From Anthracocystis setariae (Eukaryota > Basidiomycota > Ustilaginomycetes > Ustilaginales > Ustilaginaceae), in assembly GCA_928724745.1 (NCBI GenBank), contig CAKMXJ010000039.1, forward strand, positions 682,001 through 746,000: 64,000 nucleotides of DNA, read 5' to 3'. A model generated the notes under the pieces. The model worked only from the letters and a program-made list of their open reading frames with translations, ran no database searches and was not told where the DNA came from. The position numbers were made by a program, and so were the translations under genes. Shown here in pieces: positions 29,683 through 39,700 of this stretch (its first letter is position 1; each line of letters opens with the position of its first letter).

Positions 29683-30522
29683 ATGGCACCTCCTCACTCG
29701 CGCCCACCCTTCGCACCCCAGTTGATCGAGATCCCGCTCCAACTCGCCGTGGTAGCTTTCGGTGTGACACTCCTCGGTCTCAATGCCTGGGACTACTCCC
29801 GTTGGCAGATCCTCCGCACCAAATCCGAAATCAACAACTTTGTCAGCTTGCAAGACAATGGCATGCTCAACGTCGTTCTTGCCGCCATGGTCGTTGCCGC
29901 TATCGTGTTCGCCTTTGGTAACCTGGCAGCCGTCCTCGCCTGTGCCCAATTCCCCAAGAGGAGAGGTGAGAGGACTGGTAAGGGTACCTATGGTTATTTT
30001 TTGGTTGGATTGGTCGAGTTGGTCCTCAGTGGTGCATTGCTGGGTATTGCTGCAGCCTACACTGCCTACGCGGTGAACAAGCATCCAACGTTCGCACGCG
30101 GAAGCCAGTATTCCGAGCCGTTCACCACCGGGCAGAAGGTGTTCCTCTTGAGCATCATCCAGATGTTCTCTTCAGGAGTCAACGGTAACCCTGCCACCTC
30201 CACTACTCAGCCCCTGTCCGCTCTGGGTCCCTGGGCTGACATCAACAACATCGAACAGGCCAACGCCTTCCTCGCTCAAAACCGCTACCTCAACTACCGT
30301 CACTATCGCACCACCACCGCCATCTCGTGGGTCACCTTGGCCACCGTGTTCTTCGTCATGGCTGTCCACTTTGCCCTCCCACTTGTGTTGCACGCGTTGG
30401 GTATGACGAGACCGCCCAAGGGTGACGAGCCTGCCAGGGCCAGCTCTAGGATGCCGTTGGGCTACGGCGAGAGGAGTCTTCGTGGCAAGGGCTACCAGCG
30501 CGAGGAATTCGCTGAGTACTAA
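29683..30522 (+). CDS. Four-helix membrane protein, unknown function
   Basis: 279-aa integral membrane protein with four hydrophobic segments at about 15-35, 62-88, 104-131 and 212-239. The loop between helices 3 and 4 (132-211) is long and hydrophilic and contains repeated aromatic/Asn-rich sequence (NRYLNYRHYRTTT). The short N terminus and the basic C-terminal tail (SSRMPLGYGERSLRGKGYQ) are likely cytosolic. The topology resembles MARVEL-type or fungal plasma-membrane tetraspan proteins, but no signature motif is recognised and no function is proposed. One exon. The ATG (ATCATGGCAC) is well placed, and the end is convergent with the next gene. Confidence 0.85.
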   Translation: MAPPHSRPPFAPQLIEIPLQLAVVAFGVTLLGLNAWDYSRWQILRTKSEINNFVSLQDNGMLNVVLAAMVVAAIVFAFGNLAAVLACAQFPKRRGERTGKGTYGYFLVGLVELVLSGALLGIAAAYTAYAVNKHPTFARGSQYSEPFTTGQKVFLLSIIQMFSSGVNGNPATSTTQPLSALGPWADINNIEQANAFLAQNRYLNYRHYRTTTAISWVTLATVFFVMAVHFALPLVLHALGMTRPPKGDEPARASSRMPLGYGERSLRGKGYQREEFAEY

Positions 30523-30838
30523 GCGCGCAAGGTGTCGGTGCTGAAGTTGTTTGGCCCCACCTTCCTTGCTTACATCCCCTCCCCAAACCCACCTTCGACG
30601 CTCGCTGACGCTTCCGTCTGTCCTCGAATTTCAATCCGCTTCATCATATACCGCTTCTGTATGCCTATATTTCACCTTCTTTCTCAGCTTTGTGTAATGG
30701 CATCAGTCCAGCCTTTCGTTCCCCTATCAGTTGGCGTTATGCCGTTTACTTTGTGCGATCATGCTTTCGTCGGTTATGGAATGTGAATGGGTATCTGGGA
30801 CCGAGGTGAGAGTGATAGAGTATTCTGCGCAGTGTTCT
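30523..30838. other. Convergent 3' intergenic region
   Basis: 316 bases between the ends of two genes read towards each other. Nothing else seen. Confidence 0.5.
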
Positions 30839-33310
30839 TCAGTGTCCCATCAAAAACTGGATCAAGCGAGCCAGAAGCACCACTGGCAATTCCAAAAGGT
30901 CGACGAGCCAACTGGACACGTAAGGCACTACACTCAGATGACTTTGCGATGAATCTCGGATCATCATTCGGTCGTCCGAGAATAGCTTCTTCTGCGGGGA
31001 TTCTTCCAAACCCCTGTCGACGTTGTTGATCGGAAAATTCGCGTCTGGCGAGTCATCTGATCCAAGGGCGTCGTCCTTGTACAGCAAAGCAGCGACCGGA
31101 TCCCAACTTTCATCCGAAGATGACTGGACCCCAGCCTCTACGACTTCTGGTATCACTGCTGGCGGCTCGAAAAGTGCTGCTTTCGACTGGGTGAAGGAAG
31201 CAGCCTCCATCTGTTTTGTGAGCTGGTCCAGCTTGGCTGACAGCGCAAGATTGGCATTTTGACCTGCGTTGAAGAGTATTACCATCATGGCTGTCAAGAA
31301 GAGCGTCCAGAGCAGATGCGAGGTGAGCACAATCCACTCGTGTCGGCTTCTCCCTTGTCTTGCGGCCAGTTGCCTGTTCTCTGGAATGGCTCTATCTTTG
31401 GCTTCCGCTAAGGATGAGTTGTGAGCAGTGATGATGGCAAGCGCTTGTCGAAGGATCTCCTCGATGTTAGCGTCACCATCCGTCTTTTGAGGAGCTTGTT
31501 CGACGCTCGTTGGCGCATTCAGTAGGGGCCATTGTCCCTGCACCGTCTCCCGAGAGTCTTCGAGTGATTCTGCAGGTTGGACGACCAATTGCGATGGTAT
31601 GGAGATGGTCTCAGCAGCTACGATCGTAGGTGACCGGTATTCCTGTGCTATCGCTGCGGGTACGAACAAGCCCTTAGGCAACTTGGAGGCGTCTTTGCAT
31701 CGCAGCGCCTCATGTGATGTGCTGCTCAAAGTGAGGATACCGCGAATGGTGACAATGATCGGCTCGGTACTCTGGAGAACGGGTAGCAGGTTGAAGAGCA
31801 CGTTGAGCATGTGCGAAGCGTTGGTTGCGGTATCGGATGGCTCTGATGGCGGTCTGGAAGCAAGGCCCTTTGTGCTTGAAGCAGACTGCAAAGAGAATCT
31901 CCTTCGTTTGGGCGGAGGTGCAGCGACGGTATCTAGCGAGAAGTCGAAGTTGGCATCGTTGAGTCCATCCGGTGGTGCCGTGCTGAGCAAGTCTTCGTCG
32001 TCGTCAGAGCACATAGCAGGGTCCGGCAAGACCAGAAGGTCTGCATTGTCAAACTTCAACGCCCTGCCCGACTTTGCGTCGCCTGACGACCCTAGCTCCG
32101 CGCTCGAAGGAGGTGAAGACAACATCGGTGGACCAAGGAACCAGCTCAAGATACCTCTTGATGCGTCAACGGAGATCGGTTGCCACTTCAGGACAGGTAT
32201 TTGAGGGTCCAGTAGCATATATAGTTGCACTTCGCGGTCAAGACCCGCGAAGAAGGGATCTTGCAGTACGACACTTGCCTCGAATGCTACACTGGTGACT
32301 CCCACACCTTCCGCAACGGTTGAATCAGGTGCCGATGGCTTGGACAGATCAGAAGCATCGCGTCGATAAGTGATTGTACTGAGAGCCTGTTTCGCCCTCA
32401 ACGCGTTGGGAAAAGTCTGATAAGAAGAACCGGCGGGTAGGAGGAGATCACCAGCTTGCTCACCAGCCAATCTGATTACGAGCGCATCGCAAGCGTCGAA
32501 GGAGCCTACAATGGTAAAGTCGTCTGAATCTGAACCAGACTCTTCGGCAATGCAAGAAGCCATGGAGGTTGCATCAGCATCAACCTCATCATCAGAGAGC
32601 GAGACCGTACTTGATCCTCGAGGTCTCGAGCGTGTAGGAGAGCTTGGAAGAGAGGGCTTGCGTCGCTTTGAAACGCGTCGAATACCTGGATCGGACTCGA
32701 CGATGATATGACCCGCGCCGAGATCGTTGTTGATATCTTCATCGACTGTCAGGCGTACATAGTTGTGGAGGCAGAAAGGCACTGCAAGGCGTACCGCAAA
32801 GGGTGAGAAGGGCGGCTTCGATGTCGGCGGGGCAAACAGCTCGAGTGTGAGCATGTAGGAATCGCTTCTGGACTTGGATCGGGGCGCAGGCTCATCCTGG
32901 TTGTGTAGCGACACATTGCCGTCAGGACCCTTGTTGACAGAAGGCAGGGTTTGGGAGCCACTTGTGCGTCGCTTGCGTGGATCGAATCCGAGCAAGCTCT
33001 CGTCGATGCCGTGATCGATGGAAATGGGAATACCCAAGAACCTGGCTGCGACTGCTGCCGTGTCGGACAGAGCGGGGGCGGCACCGGCGGCGTCGAGGCG
33101 ATGTACAGTTGCACTTCGAACATCGACGGTTGAATCAGTAAATAGGTCATAACTCTGGCATGGCTCGTTTGTTGGCAGTTGCACCTTGAGATACAGTGTG
33201 TATGTTGTTCCTGTGCTAGAGGCGTGGCCTTGGACGATCACCTTTTTGCAAATCCTGGAAGGCGCAGAGGAAGTAGTGGACTTGACCGAGCTGTGTAGAG
33301 GCGGTGGCAT
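30839..33310 (-). CDS. 823-aa membrane protein of unknown family with Atg8-interacting-like motifs
   Basis: No family recognised. The N-terminal half looks folded in parts (strand-rich YTLYLKVQLP, YMLTLELFAP, PFAVRLAVPFCLHNYVRLTVD, recalling a repeated beta-sandwich) with disordered Ser/Asp-rich linkers and a Lys/Arg cluster (RRVSKRRKPS). A second strand-rich area follows (about 340-395, and 515-530). One strong transmembrane helix lies at 660-681, then a helical stretch, and the last 27 residues (796-822) are hydrophobic and helix-like. Two motifs fit the AIM/LIR pattern: Phe265-T-I-Val268 after S-D-S-D-D, and Trp736-D-P-Val739 after S-S-D-E-S. This suggests, but does not prove, Atg8 binding by a membrane-anchored protein. 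One exon; start at a clear ATG. Confidence 0.85.
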   Translation of the reverse strand: MPPPLHSSVKSTTSSAPSRICKKVIVQGHASSTGTTYTLYLKVQLPTNEPCQSYDLFTDSTVDVRSATVHRLDAAGAAPALSDTAAVAARFLGIPISIDHGIDESLLGFDPRKRRTSGSQTLPSVNKGPDGNVSLHNQDEPAPRSKSRSDSYMLTLELFAPPTSKPPFSPFAVRLAVPFCLHNYVRLTVDEDINNDLGAGHIIVESDPGIRRVSKRRKPSLPSSPTRSRPRGSSTVSLSDDEVDADATSMASCIAEESGSDSDDFTIVGSFDACDALVIRLAGEQAGDLLLPAGSSYQTFPNALRAKQALSTITYRRDASDLSKPSAPDSTVAEGVGVTSVAFEASVVLQDPFFAGLDREVQLYMLLDPQIPVLKWQPISVDASRGILSWFLGPPMLSSPPSSAELGSSGDAKSGRALKFDNADLLVLPDPAMCSDDDEDLLSTAPPDGLNDANFDFSLDTVAAPPPKRRRFSLQSASSTKGLASRPPSEPSDTATNASHMLNVLFNLLPVLQSTEPIIVTIRGILTLSSTSHEALRCKDASKLPKGLFVPAAIAQEYRSPTIVAAETISIPSQLVVQPAESLEDSRETVQGQWPLLNAPTSVEQAPQKTDGDANIEEILRQALAIITAHNSSLAEAKDRAIPENRQLAARQGRSRHEWIVLTSHLLWTLFLTAMMVILFNAGQNANLALSAKLDQLTKQMEAASFTQSKAALFEPPAVIPEVVEAGVQSSSDESWDPVAALLYKDDALGSDDSPDANFPINNVDRGLEESPQKKLFSDDRMMIRDSSQSHLSVVPYVSSWLVDLLELPVVLLARLIQFLMGH

Positions 33311-33862
33311 GTTCAGAGACTCTCAGGCACCGAGCCGAAGTAGGCGTGATCTGTGCTCGCAACCAGCACGAGGTGTTTAAGTTGTCATCAAAAGATCTGT
33401 TAGTCGAGTTGCTCAAGCCACCTTGGAAGTCGACGAAAGGCAATCAAGGTATTCGGATTGAGAGCATGCTCCTCGGTGGCCTCATCCTGTTGAATCCAAT
33501 CCACTCGAGGCTGAGTCGAGAAGGATTAATCGGCTGAGCCTATGCAAGGCTGAGGCTGACACCACTGAGAATGTGTCCAGTTGAGAAGGATCGGTGATTT
33601 TAGTGCAAAGTAACACTTGTTGAGCAGCAATATCTCTGACACTTTTTGGGCCACAGCCACGTTCAAGGCGCGTTGCCGACTGAATCAGATCTCGGAACCG
33701 AACCAATCGGGCTGCTTACCGCACGTGAGATTGGCCGCCGCACAATTTGGAAGAAATTTACTCTCGAGCCAATAACCGCAAAGCCTCGCGCAGTTGCCTT
33801 TCTCCCTTCATCTTATTGCATCCACCATCCATCAGCATCCATCCATCAAATCGCCTCTCAAG
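33311..33862. promoter_or_regulatory. Divergent intergenic region, 823-aa gene / MRPS35
   Basis: 552 bases between oppositely read genes. It ends in a CATC-rich leader (ATCCATCAGCATCCATCC, near 33828-33845) just before the MRPS35 ATG. No gene seen. Confidence 0.5.
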
Positions 33863-35142
33863 ATGTCGTTTGCACCTAGATCAGCATTCAACGCATTACG
33901 GCACATTGGCTCCGGCCCTGCTCTTGCTTCTGGCTCACGCAGTGTGGCTGTGGCCTTTTCTACCTCCTCCGCCTCGTACGCAGCACCCGAAGCACGAGAT
34001 GCTACCGCGCGCAGAAGCCCTTTCACTGCCGCATCCGAAGCTTCTCCAGCCCCCACAGAGCGCAATGCTATCGGCCGTGGTCGCAAGTCTGCCGGTAGGG
34101 GTCGTCCCCAGAAGCTTCCGCCCTTCGATGAGTGGATTCGGTCAGAGGCACGAGTGTACAAGCAGCCCAAACCTGGCATGGGTCCCAACTGGATCGCCGA
34201 CACACCGTTTCCCCTCAACCCGGCATTCAATCCTCCGCTTCCGGTTCGACAGAGTACAAAGTCAGAGATGTGGCAGCTGCACGAGAGTGATCCCGCAACG
34301 TGGACCATCCGTGCCCTATCCGAAAAGTTCTCGACCAGCTTGCAACGTACAGAGGCCATCTTGCGACTAAGGGCACTCGAGTGCGATTGGGTAGCAAAGG
34401 TAAGTTTTTCTGCAATCCTCAACAAGTCAAGCGACGCTCTCGACGCTGCAAGCAGGGTCACATATGATGAGCAACAAAACAATTCGATTAGTCTTGAAGA
34501 CATCTACATGGTTACCAAAATTTTTACAATCCTTACTATACTGAACCCTTGCTTCATCGAGAGCTGTCATGGCACTGCGAGTTCACAACAACATACTGAC
34601 AGCGTTGTTCTCCTTCGTTGGTGTTTCAGAAAATACCATTGCAATCCGAGTTCCAGTCCAACATGGACCGTCTTCTCGGCGCCAGGGAGCGCACACGCAT
34701 GCCCGAATCTGAACCTTCCGTCCAGTGCGCCGACAAGTCGTTCCGTGGTATACAGCACGAGGAATTCGGCGACGCCGAGCCCCTGGATACTCCATCGGTC
34801 ATTGCCCCGGCGCTTGCCGAAGAGAGAACAAAGCGCGTCAATATAAACGCCGCTCTTACCTCCGGCGGTCCTGACAGAGACGCCAGTACTTCTAGTCGGG
34901 TTCTCAAGACAAAGCGTGCTCCTCTGGCCATCGTCAAGGTCTCCGGCGACTCGTACAAGGGCGTCGGCCGCCTTGAAAGGAACGTCAAGAGAGCCAGCAA
35001 GAGGAGGAGCCTGAGCAAAACTCCCAACAAGCCTTCCTTTAACAAGAGCAAAACCTCCAAGCCTTCCTTTAACAAGAGCAAAACCTCCAAGCCTTCCTTT
35101 AACAAGAGCAAAACCTCCAAGCCTTCCTCCAAGAAAAAGTAA
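33863..35142 (+). CDS. MRPS35: Mitochondrial small-subunit ribosomal protein, Bot1p/MRPS35 (mS45) type (2 exons)
   Basis: Exons 33863-34399 and 34630-35142 around a 230-nt intron (GTAAGT...TTTCAG, phase 0), giving 349 aa. The first 40 residues are Arg/Ser/Ala-rich with no acids, a mitochondrial presequence. The core matches the fungal Bot1p family (mitochondrial translation, small subunit): FDEWIRSEARVYKQPKPG, WIADTPFPLNPAFNPPLP, then WTIRALSEKFSTSLQRTEAI and LRLRALECDW. After the splice comes KIPLQSEFQSNMDRLLGA. The C terminus is a very basic tail with a perfect ten-residue repeat (KPSFNKSKTS, three copies) ending KPSSKKK, which I do not know from other members. An unspliced reading would give a false protein to 34846. 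Confidence 0.82.
35029..35118 (+). repeat. Three perfect 30-bp coding repeats
   Basis: A 30-bp unit beginning AAGCCTTCCTTT occurs three times without a mismatch, followed by 12 bases of a fourth, changed copy. It encodes KPSFNKSKTS repeats in the basic tail of the MRPS35-type protein. Identity at silent positions points to recent duplication. Confidence 0.97.
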
Positions 35143-35305
35143 ATTCAGCCGTCTGACCACTCACCCTTTCTGTGCAGCACTTTCAATGCCATACACTTTA
35201 GGATATCATGAAGCTTGTTTCTAGGATGTGCTTGCGATCTGAATGATTCGCTCCGATGCGACAAAACTTGTGCTTGTTAGACATGCCATTATGCTAGAGG
35301 TTGAT

Positions 35306-36291
35306 TTAAGAGTAAAGAGCGAGGACGCGATCCTCAATGCCGTCGCCGATCCATCTGATCTTACTGTCCTCCAAGCCGACCAACTCGAGGTTATCCCTTT
35401 CGGCGAGATGCATTTTTTCAAAGTCGGGACCTTGACCTGGCGCGGCTGGGTTCATCATGCCAGCCATTGGAGCGGCGGCACCCATAGCCATATCCCTCGT
35501 CCCGTCTGCGGCTGTTTTCGACCATCGCAATCAGGAAACCAAAGAACAGCAGCGGTCAGTAAGCCATCTCGAGGGCGTAAGACGGACAGGATTGGGGGGT
35601 GCACTTACAGTTTTCATCACCCAGAACGAGCGCGTATACGGCGTTGAGACCGAAGAGGGTCAGGAAGTACCAACTCAACGAGCTGACCCACGTAACATCC
35701 AGATCGGGCGTCTGGATATCCCTCTGCAGCATCACCTTGAATCGGAGCGTCAGCGGGAAGGGAAGCTTCAACAGAACGAAGCCCGAGAAGAAGAAGTTGA
35801 TCCAACCCATGATGATGGTTTGTGGAATCATCATTACCATTTGCTTCTTCATGCCTTCCATCATGCCGTCCATTCCTCCGCCCTCGAAAGGGTTCTTAGG
35901 CTTGTCTGATTCTTTCTCTTGCTTAGGCTGCAGGTAGGATCCAGAGCTGAGCGCCGTGGTGAGAAAGGTCTTACGAGATGAGAACGACGTGGGTGGGAGG
36001 TGAAAGTAGTTTTGTCTCAATGCTCCGGCTCGTGCCAGAATGCGCCTGCAGATACATGGAAGGATCGGATTGTCAGCAGCTATCCAGAAACAAAGGTAAG
36101 CCATGCAAAAGAATGATGATGTATACGTACTGTTCTCGCAGCTCAGGAGCAGGGATGGCCTTAGGCGCCGAGTTGAGCAGCGAGATGACGTTGTGCCTCA
36201 ACACGCCAACCAGGATCATGACCACCAAAATAGGGATCAAGACCCAGTCGCGGATTGCGCTGTCGAGGAAGAGGGCCTGTTCCGCTGCCAT
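35306..36291 (-). CDS. EMC3: ER membrane protein complex subunit 3 (3 exons)
   Basis: Exons 36131-36291, 35609-36045 and 35306-35511 (introns 85 and 97 nt; donors GTACGT and GTAAGT; phases agree), giving 267 aa, close to the usual 255-265. EMC3 is the Oxa1/YidC-type core of the ER membrane complex that inserts tail-anchored and multi-pass proteins. The N-terminal helix carries AIRDWVLIPILVVMILVGVLRH, split by the family Arg-Asp-Trp. Then come APELREQ-RILARAGALRQ (cytosolic coiled region), a Met-rich loop (GGMDGMMEGMKKQMVMM), the second helix (GWINFFFSGFVLLKLPFPLT), the SSLSWYFLTLFGL helix and the soluble C-terminal tail. The alternative acceptor six bases downstream in intron 2 stays in frame but fits the family less well. 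Confidence 0.92.
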
Positions 36292-36751
36292 CTTTACGTA
36301 TCCTAGGCCGAAGAAGATACGATGGGGAGACCCTGTAGTGATGGCAGTCAGTCAATGTTGGCCAAGCGATGAGATTTGACAAGCACTCGAGCTGGCGCCC
36401 AGGCTGGCTTGAGCGAGACGAAAGAGCGACTCGCGCGCGTTCCAAAAGCCAATGTCATGTTGACTGGTAGGCTCTAACAAACTGAACTTTGAACCCACGA
36501 CCACGAACCCACTTTCTGAAAACCTTCTCCACAAAAACTCAGCAGCGCTCGAACCAGCCTGCGTCATGTTGGTGTTGTGGATGCAACTGCATACAGTAAT
36601 AATGGCATAGATAGGCTATCTTCCTAGCCAAACCATCACCTAGCCATCGCGCACAATCACAAGCCCTTCTCGTCAACATGTTCAACATGCTCTTCTCGTA
36701 ACCATCGCCAGCTCGCGCATCCCTCCATCCTACGCAGCACACCCGGCCACC
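36292..36751. promoter_or_regulatory. Divergent intergenic region EMC3 / NPR3
   Basis: 460 bases between two genes read away from each other; must hold both promoters. No other feature seen. Confidence 0.55.
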
Positions 36752-39700
36752 ATGTCAGAGTCTCTCTTAGGTGTGATCCTAGCCACGTCTTCCACTCGAG
36801 GTTCCCACATTGTCTTCCGTTGGCCCAACAATCCTAAGCTTTTCAAGCGCTACTCCAAGGTCAAATACTTCACCGACGCTCCACCTCAGCAGCAACATCA
36901 TTCTCATCACCACCACCATCACGAGGACGAGCTCGATCCAGTGCGTCAGAAAGCGAAATGGGATCGAAATGACGAGGACCACGAAGACCGTCACTCACAA
37001 GACGCGAGGCAGAGCGACACCCCGAGCTCGAGCGATGTGGAAGACTCGGATGCCAGTGGAGCCGACGAAGACGAAACCAGAAGTGTAAGGGGCTCAGAAA
37101 CGGCTGCCTCTCACAGCAGGTCCAAGGCAGCCGTCAGTGCCAGTAGAAGCAAGAGCAAACCAAGGAGACCGTTGGTTGCCGGCTTGGAAGAGGGCAACAA
37201 CAGCATCAGATCAGGTGATAGAGCTAAAGACACAGCAGATGCACATGACCGTGACCGAGCGCCGGACTCGGATGCCGGGACATCAAAGGATCTCTCTCCC
37301 GAGGAAAAGGCAAGAAGAGAAGAGAAAGCTGCAAGAGCGTACAAGACTTACCTGGGCTACGATATCGAGATTCTCGCCAGCATTCTGAACCCGAGACTGG
37401 ATCTGGCGCATCAGAAGTTCGAGCTGATTGTCGATGATGTCGCCTTTCTAGGTCATCCCGTGGCTGTCAGCAAGTCGGGCACTTGGGGTGATCCTGATGG
37501 CGACGGGTGGGATGGCAGCCAAGACGGTGGTGAAGTCAACGACCGAGATGTCGGTCAACGGCAGCAAAGGGGCAGGTCTGGCTTGAGAAAGGAGATTCGT
37601 CCTTACGATGTTCCGGATGCGCAAGATTCGCCGAAAAACTCGTCGCCAGCATCCACCAAGCCACCGAGAAGCGTCTCGCAAGGCCGCACAGAGTCAGCGT
37701 CCGGTTCGTCCAACTCCAGATCCACTGCTCCTCTCACACAGTTCCACCTCGTCCTAGTCTTGGATCGTCCGGATCCGTCCACCACAATGCCCAACATGGA
37801 TCTCTCTTCATGGCTGCAGCTCTACTATGACAACATTGTGTTCAAGATGACTGCCGCGCTTTTTGCCGAACAGTCCAAGGCCGACTATGTCGGGCGCGAG
37901 ACCGAAAAGCTACTCGCGCTTCGCGAACGTTGCATGGATGATGGCCAAGCGTATGCGGCCTATGCGGCGCAATGTCTTGGCATCTCTTCTCTCGCCAGGT
38001 GCATCAGGGATCTGCACAAGAGCATCAGCACCTCTTCCGATGCTCTTATCACCATCAATGATCGGATCGAGGTCCATCTCCAGCTCCCTCCTATTCTGCA
38101 AGATCCGACCACCTTGACAAAAACCGTCGACATTGAGACCGAGCTCGATCCCAACGATCCCATCTTTCTGTCTGGAGGCGGTTTCGCAGGTTTGGGGAAG
38201 GAGGGTGCTGATGAAGACGGTGGGGGAGGGACGTACGACCGTTTGCTGGATCTGGCTCCCCATCAGCTAAGTTTCGAAGAATGGTGTCGAACCACTGGGC
38301 CCTACCTTCTACCTTGGAAGACGCTGCTTCTCCTTCACGATCAAACCGACGAGCTCCACAGTAGAGGCAGACTCGCTTCCGACAACGCCAGTCCTGCCGG
38401 CGATGCTTCCCCCAGTGGTGGTCAAGCTCAAGCCCATGAAGCGCACGGGTTTGAGCAACTCGCACGCAACTTCACTGCCTTATTCCGACCCAACTTGTAC
38501 CACTCGCTCAACTTTAGCCAGGTGGCTGATATGCTCGGTTGGGATCTGTACGAGGATGTCTACCCCATGATTCGACATCTCATTTACTATCGTCAAGCCA
38601 GAGTCATAGACGTCCCTCGACCAGGGCATGTGTACGCCATTTCTCCGCTCTTCGACTTTGCCCGTCTACCGCAACTCTCGCGCATCTGGGCGCACACATT
38701 TCCGGAACTCGTGCCCCTGCCCGTGTTTCTCTCTCAGCTTTCCTCCTCGGGACGACCGATGAACTCTCACTTCCCAGCAAGGCACCAGAGGGAGCTAGCT
38801 CTTGATGTGTTGATCTGGTTGTTGAGGCGAGACGTGGTTGTCAAGTTGCATATCAGGCTTAGGCTGATGGCAACCGAGGCCGTCAAGAGAAGGACCGCAG
38901 AAAGGAGACAAGAGAGACACGAGAGGCACCGCAAGAGAAGGGAGAAGAAGAGGGAGAGAGTGGCGAGGATGGAGGCGAGAAGAATCAGAAAGTCGCAGAT
39001 GGAAGAGCAGAAGAGGAGGAGGGAGGTAGAGTTGGCCGAACAAAAGGACAAGGAAGAGGCGGAAAGGAGCAACGGTGGAGAAAAGAGAGGCAGAAGCAGG
39101 GAGAGAGATAAGTCAAGGTCGGCAGATACGAGGAAGAAAGGGGAGGCTGTATTAGATGAGGAGCAAGAAGAGTCTCGCGATCCTGGTGCAGCAACGGAAG
39201 AAGCGGAACACAAGTCCGGATTGAGTCGCCTGGGGCTGAAAAGTTTGGCGACCCCAGATGATCTAGGAGAAGTTGCCGCGGCTGCAGCAGTTATTGCCGG
39301 ATCGGATGCTGGGTCAAGCTTTCATCGTCCTCACCACCATCATCATCACAAGCACCATCATCACCACCATCATCATGAACATCGCAAAGGCTCCAACACT
39401 TCCGACTCTGACAGGTCGCCCCATCCAATTTCGATCAAACAACCCTTCGACGAGCTCAAGTTCGAACGTCGACCCGTCCTGCGTTCTCGCTCTCCCTCCA
39501 CCGCTCACACCTCTGTGCCTGCTGTTTCGGTCAGTTTCAGCAATCTCGCGGATCGTCCCGATTTCCCCGGTCGTCCTCGAGCCGATACCACCTCCTCTTC
39601 GAACTCGTCGAATTATCCTCACAACAAGGCTGGGCTCAGTATGACGCCAAGTACTTCTCAGAAGAACAGCCGGCCGACGACACCCAATGTGGTGCCCGGT

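Noticed and set aside
34400..34846. Unspliced C-terminal end of the MRPS35-type protein
   Set aside because: A GTAAGT donor at 34400 and an in-phase acceptor restore the conserved sequence in another frame; the unspliced reading has no family likeness.
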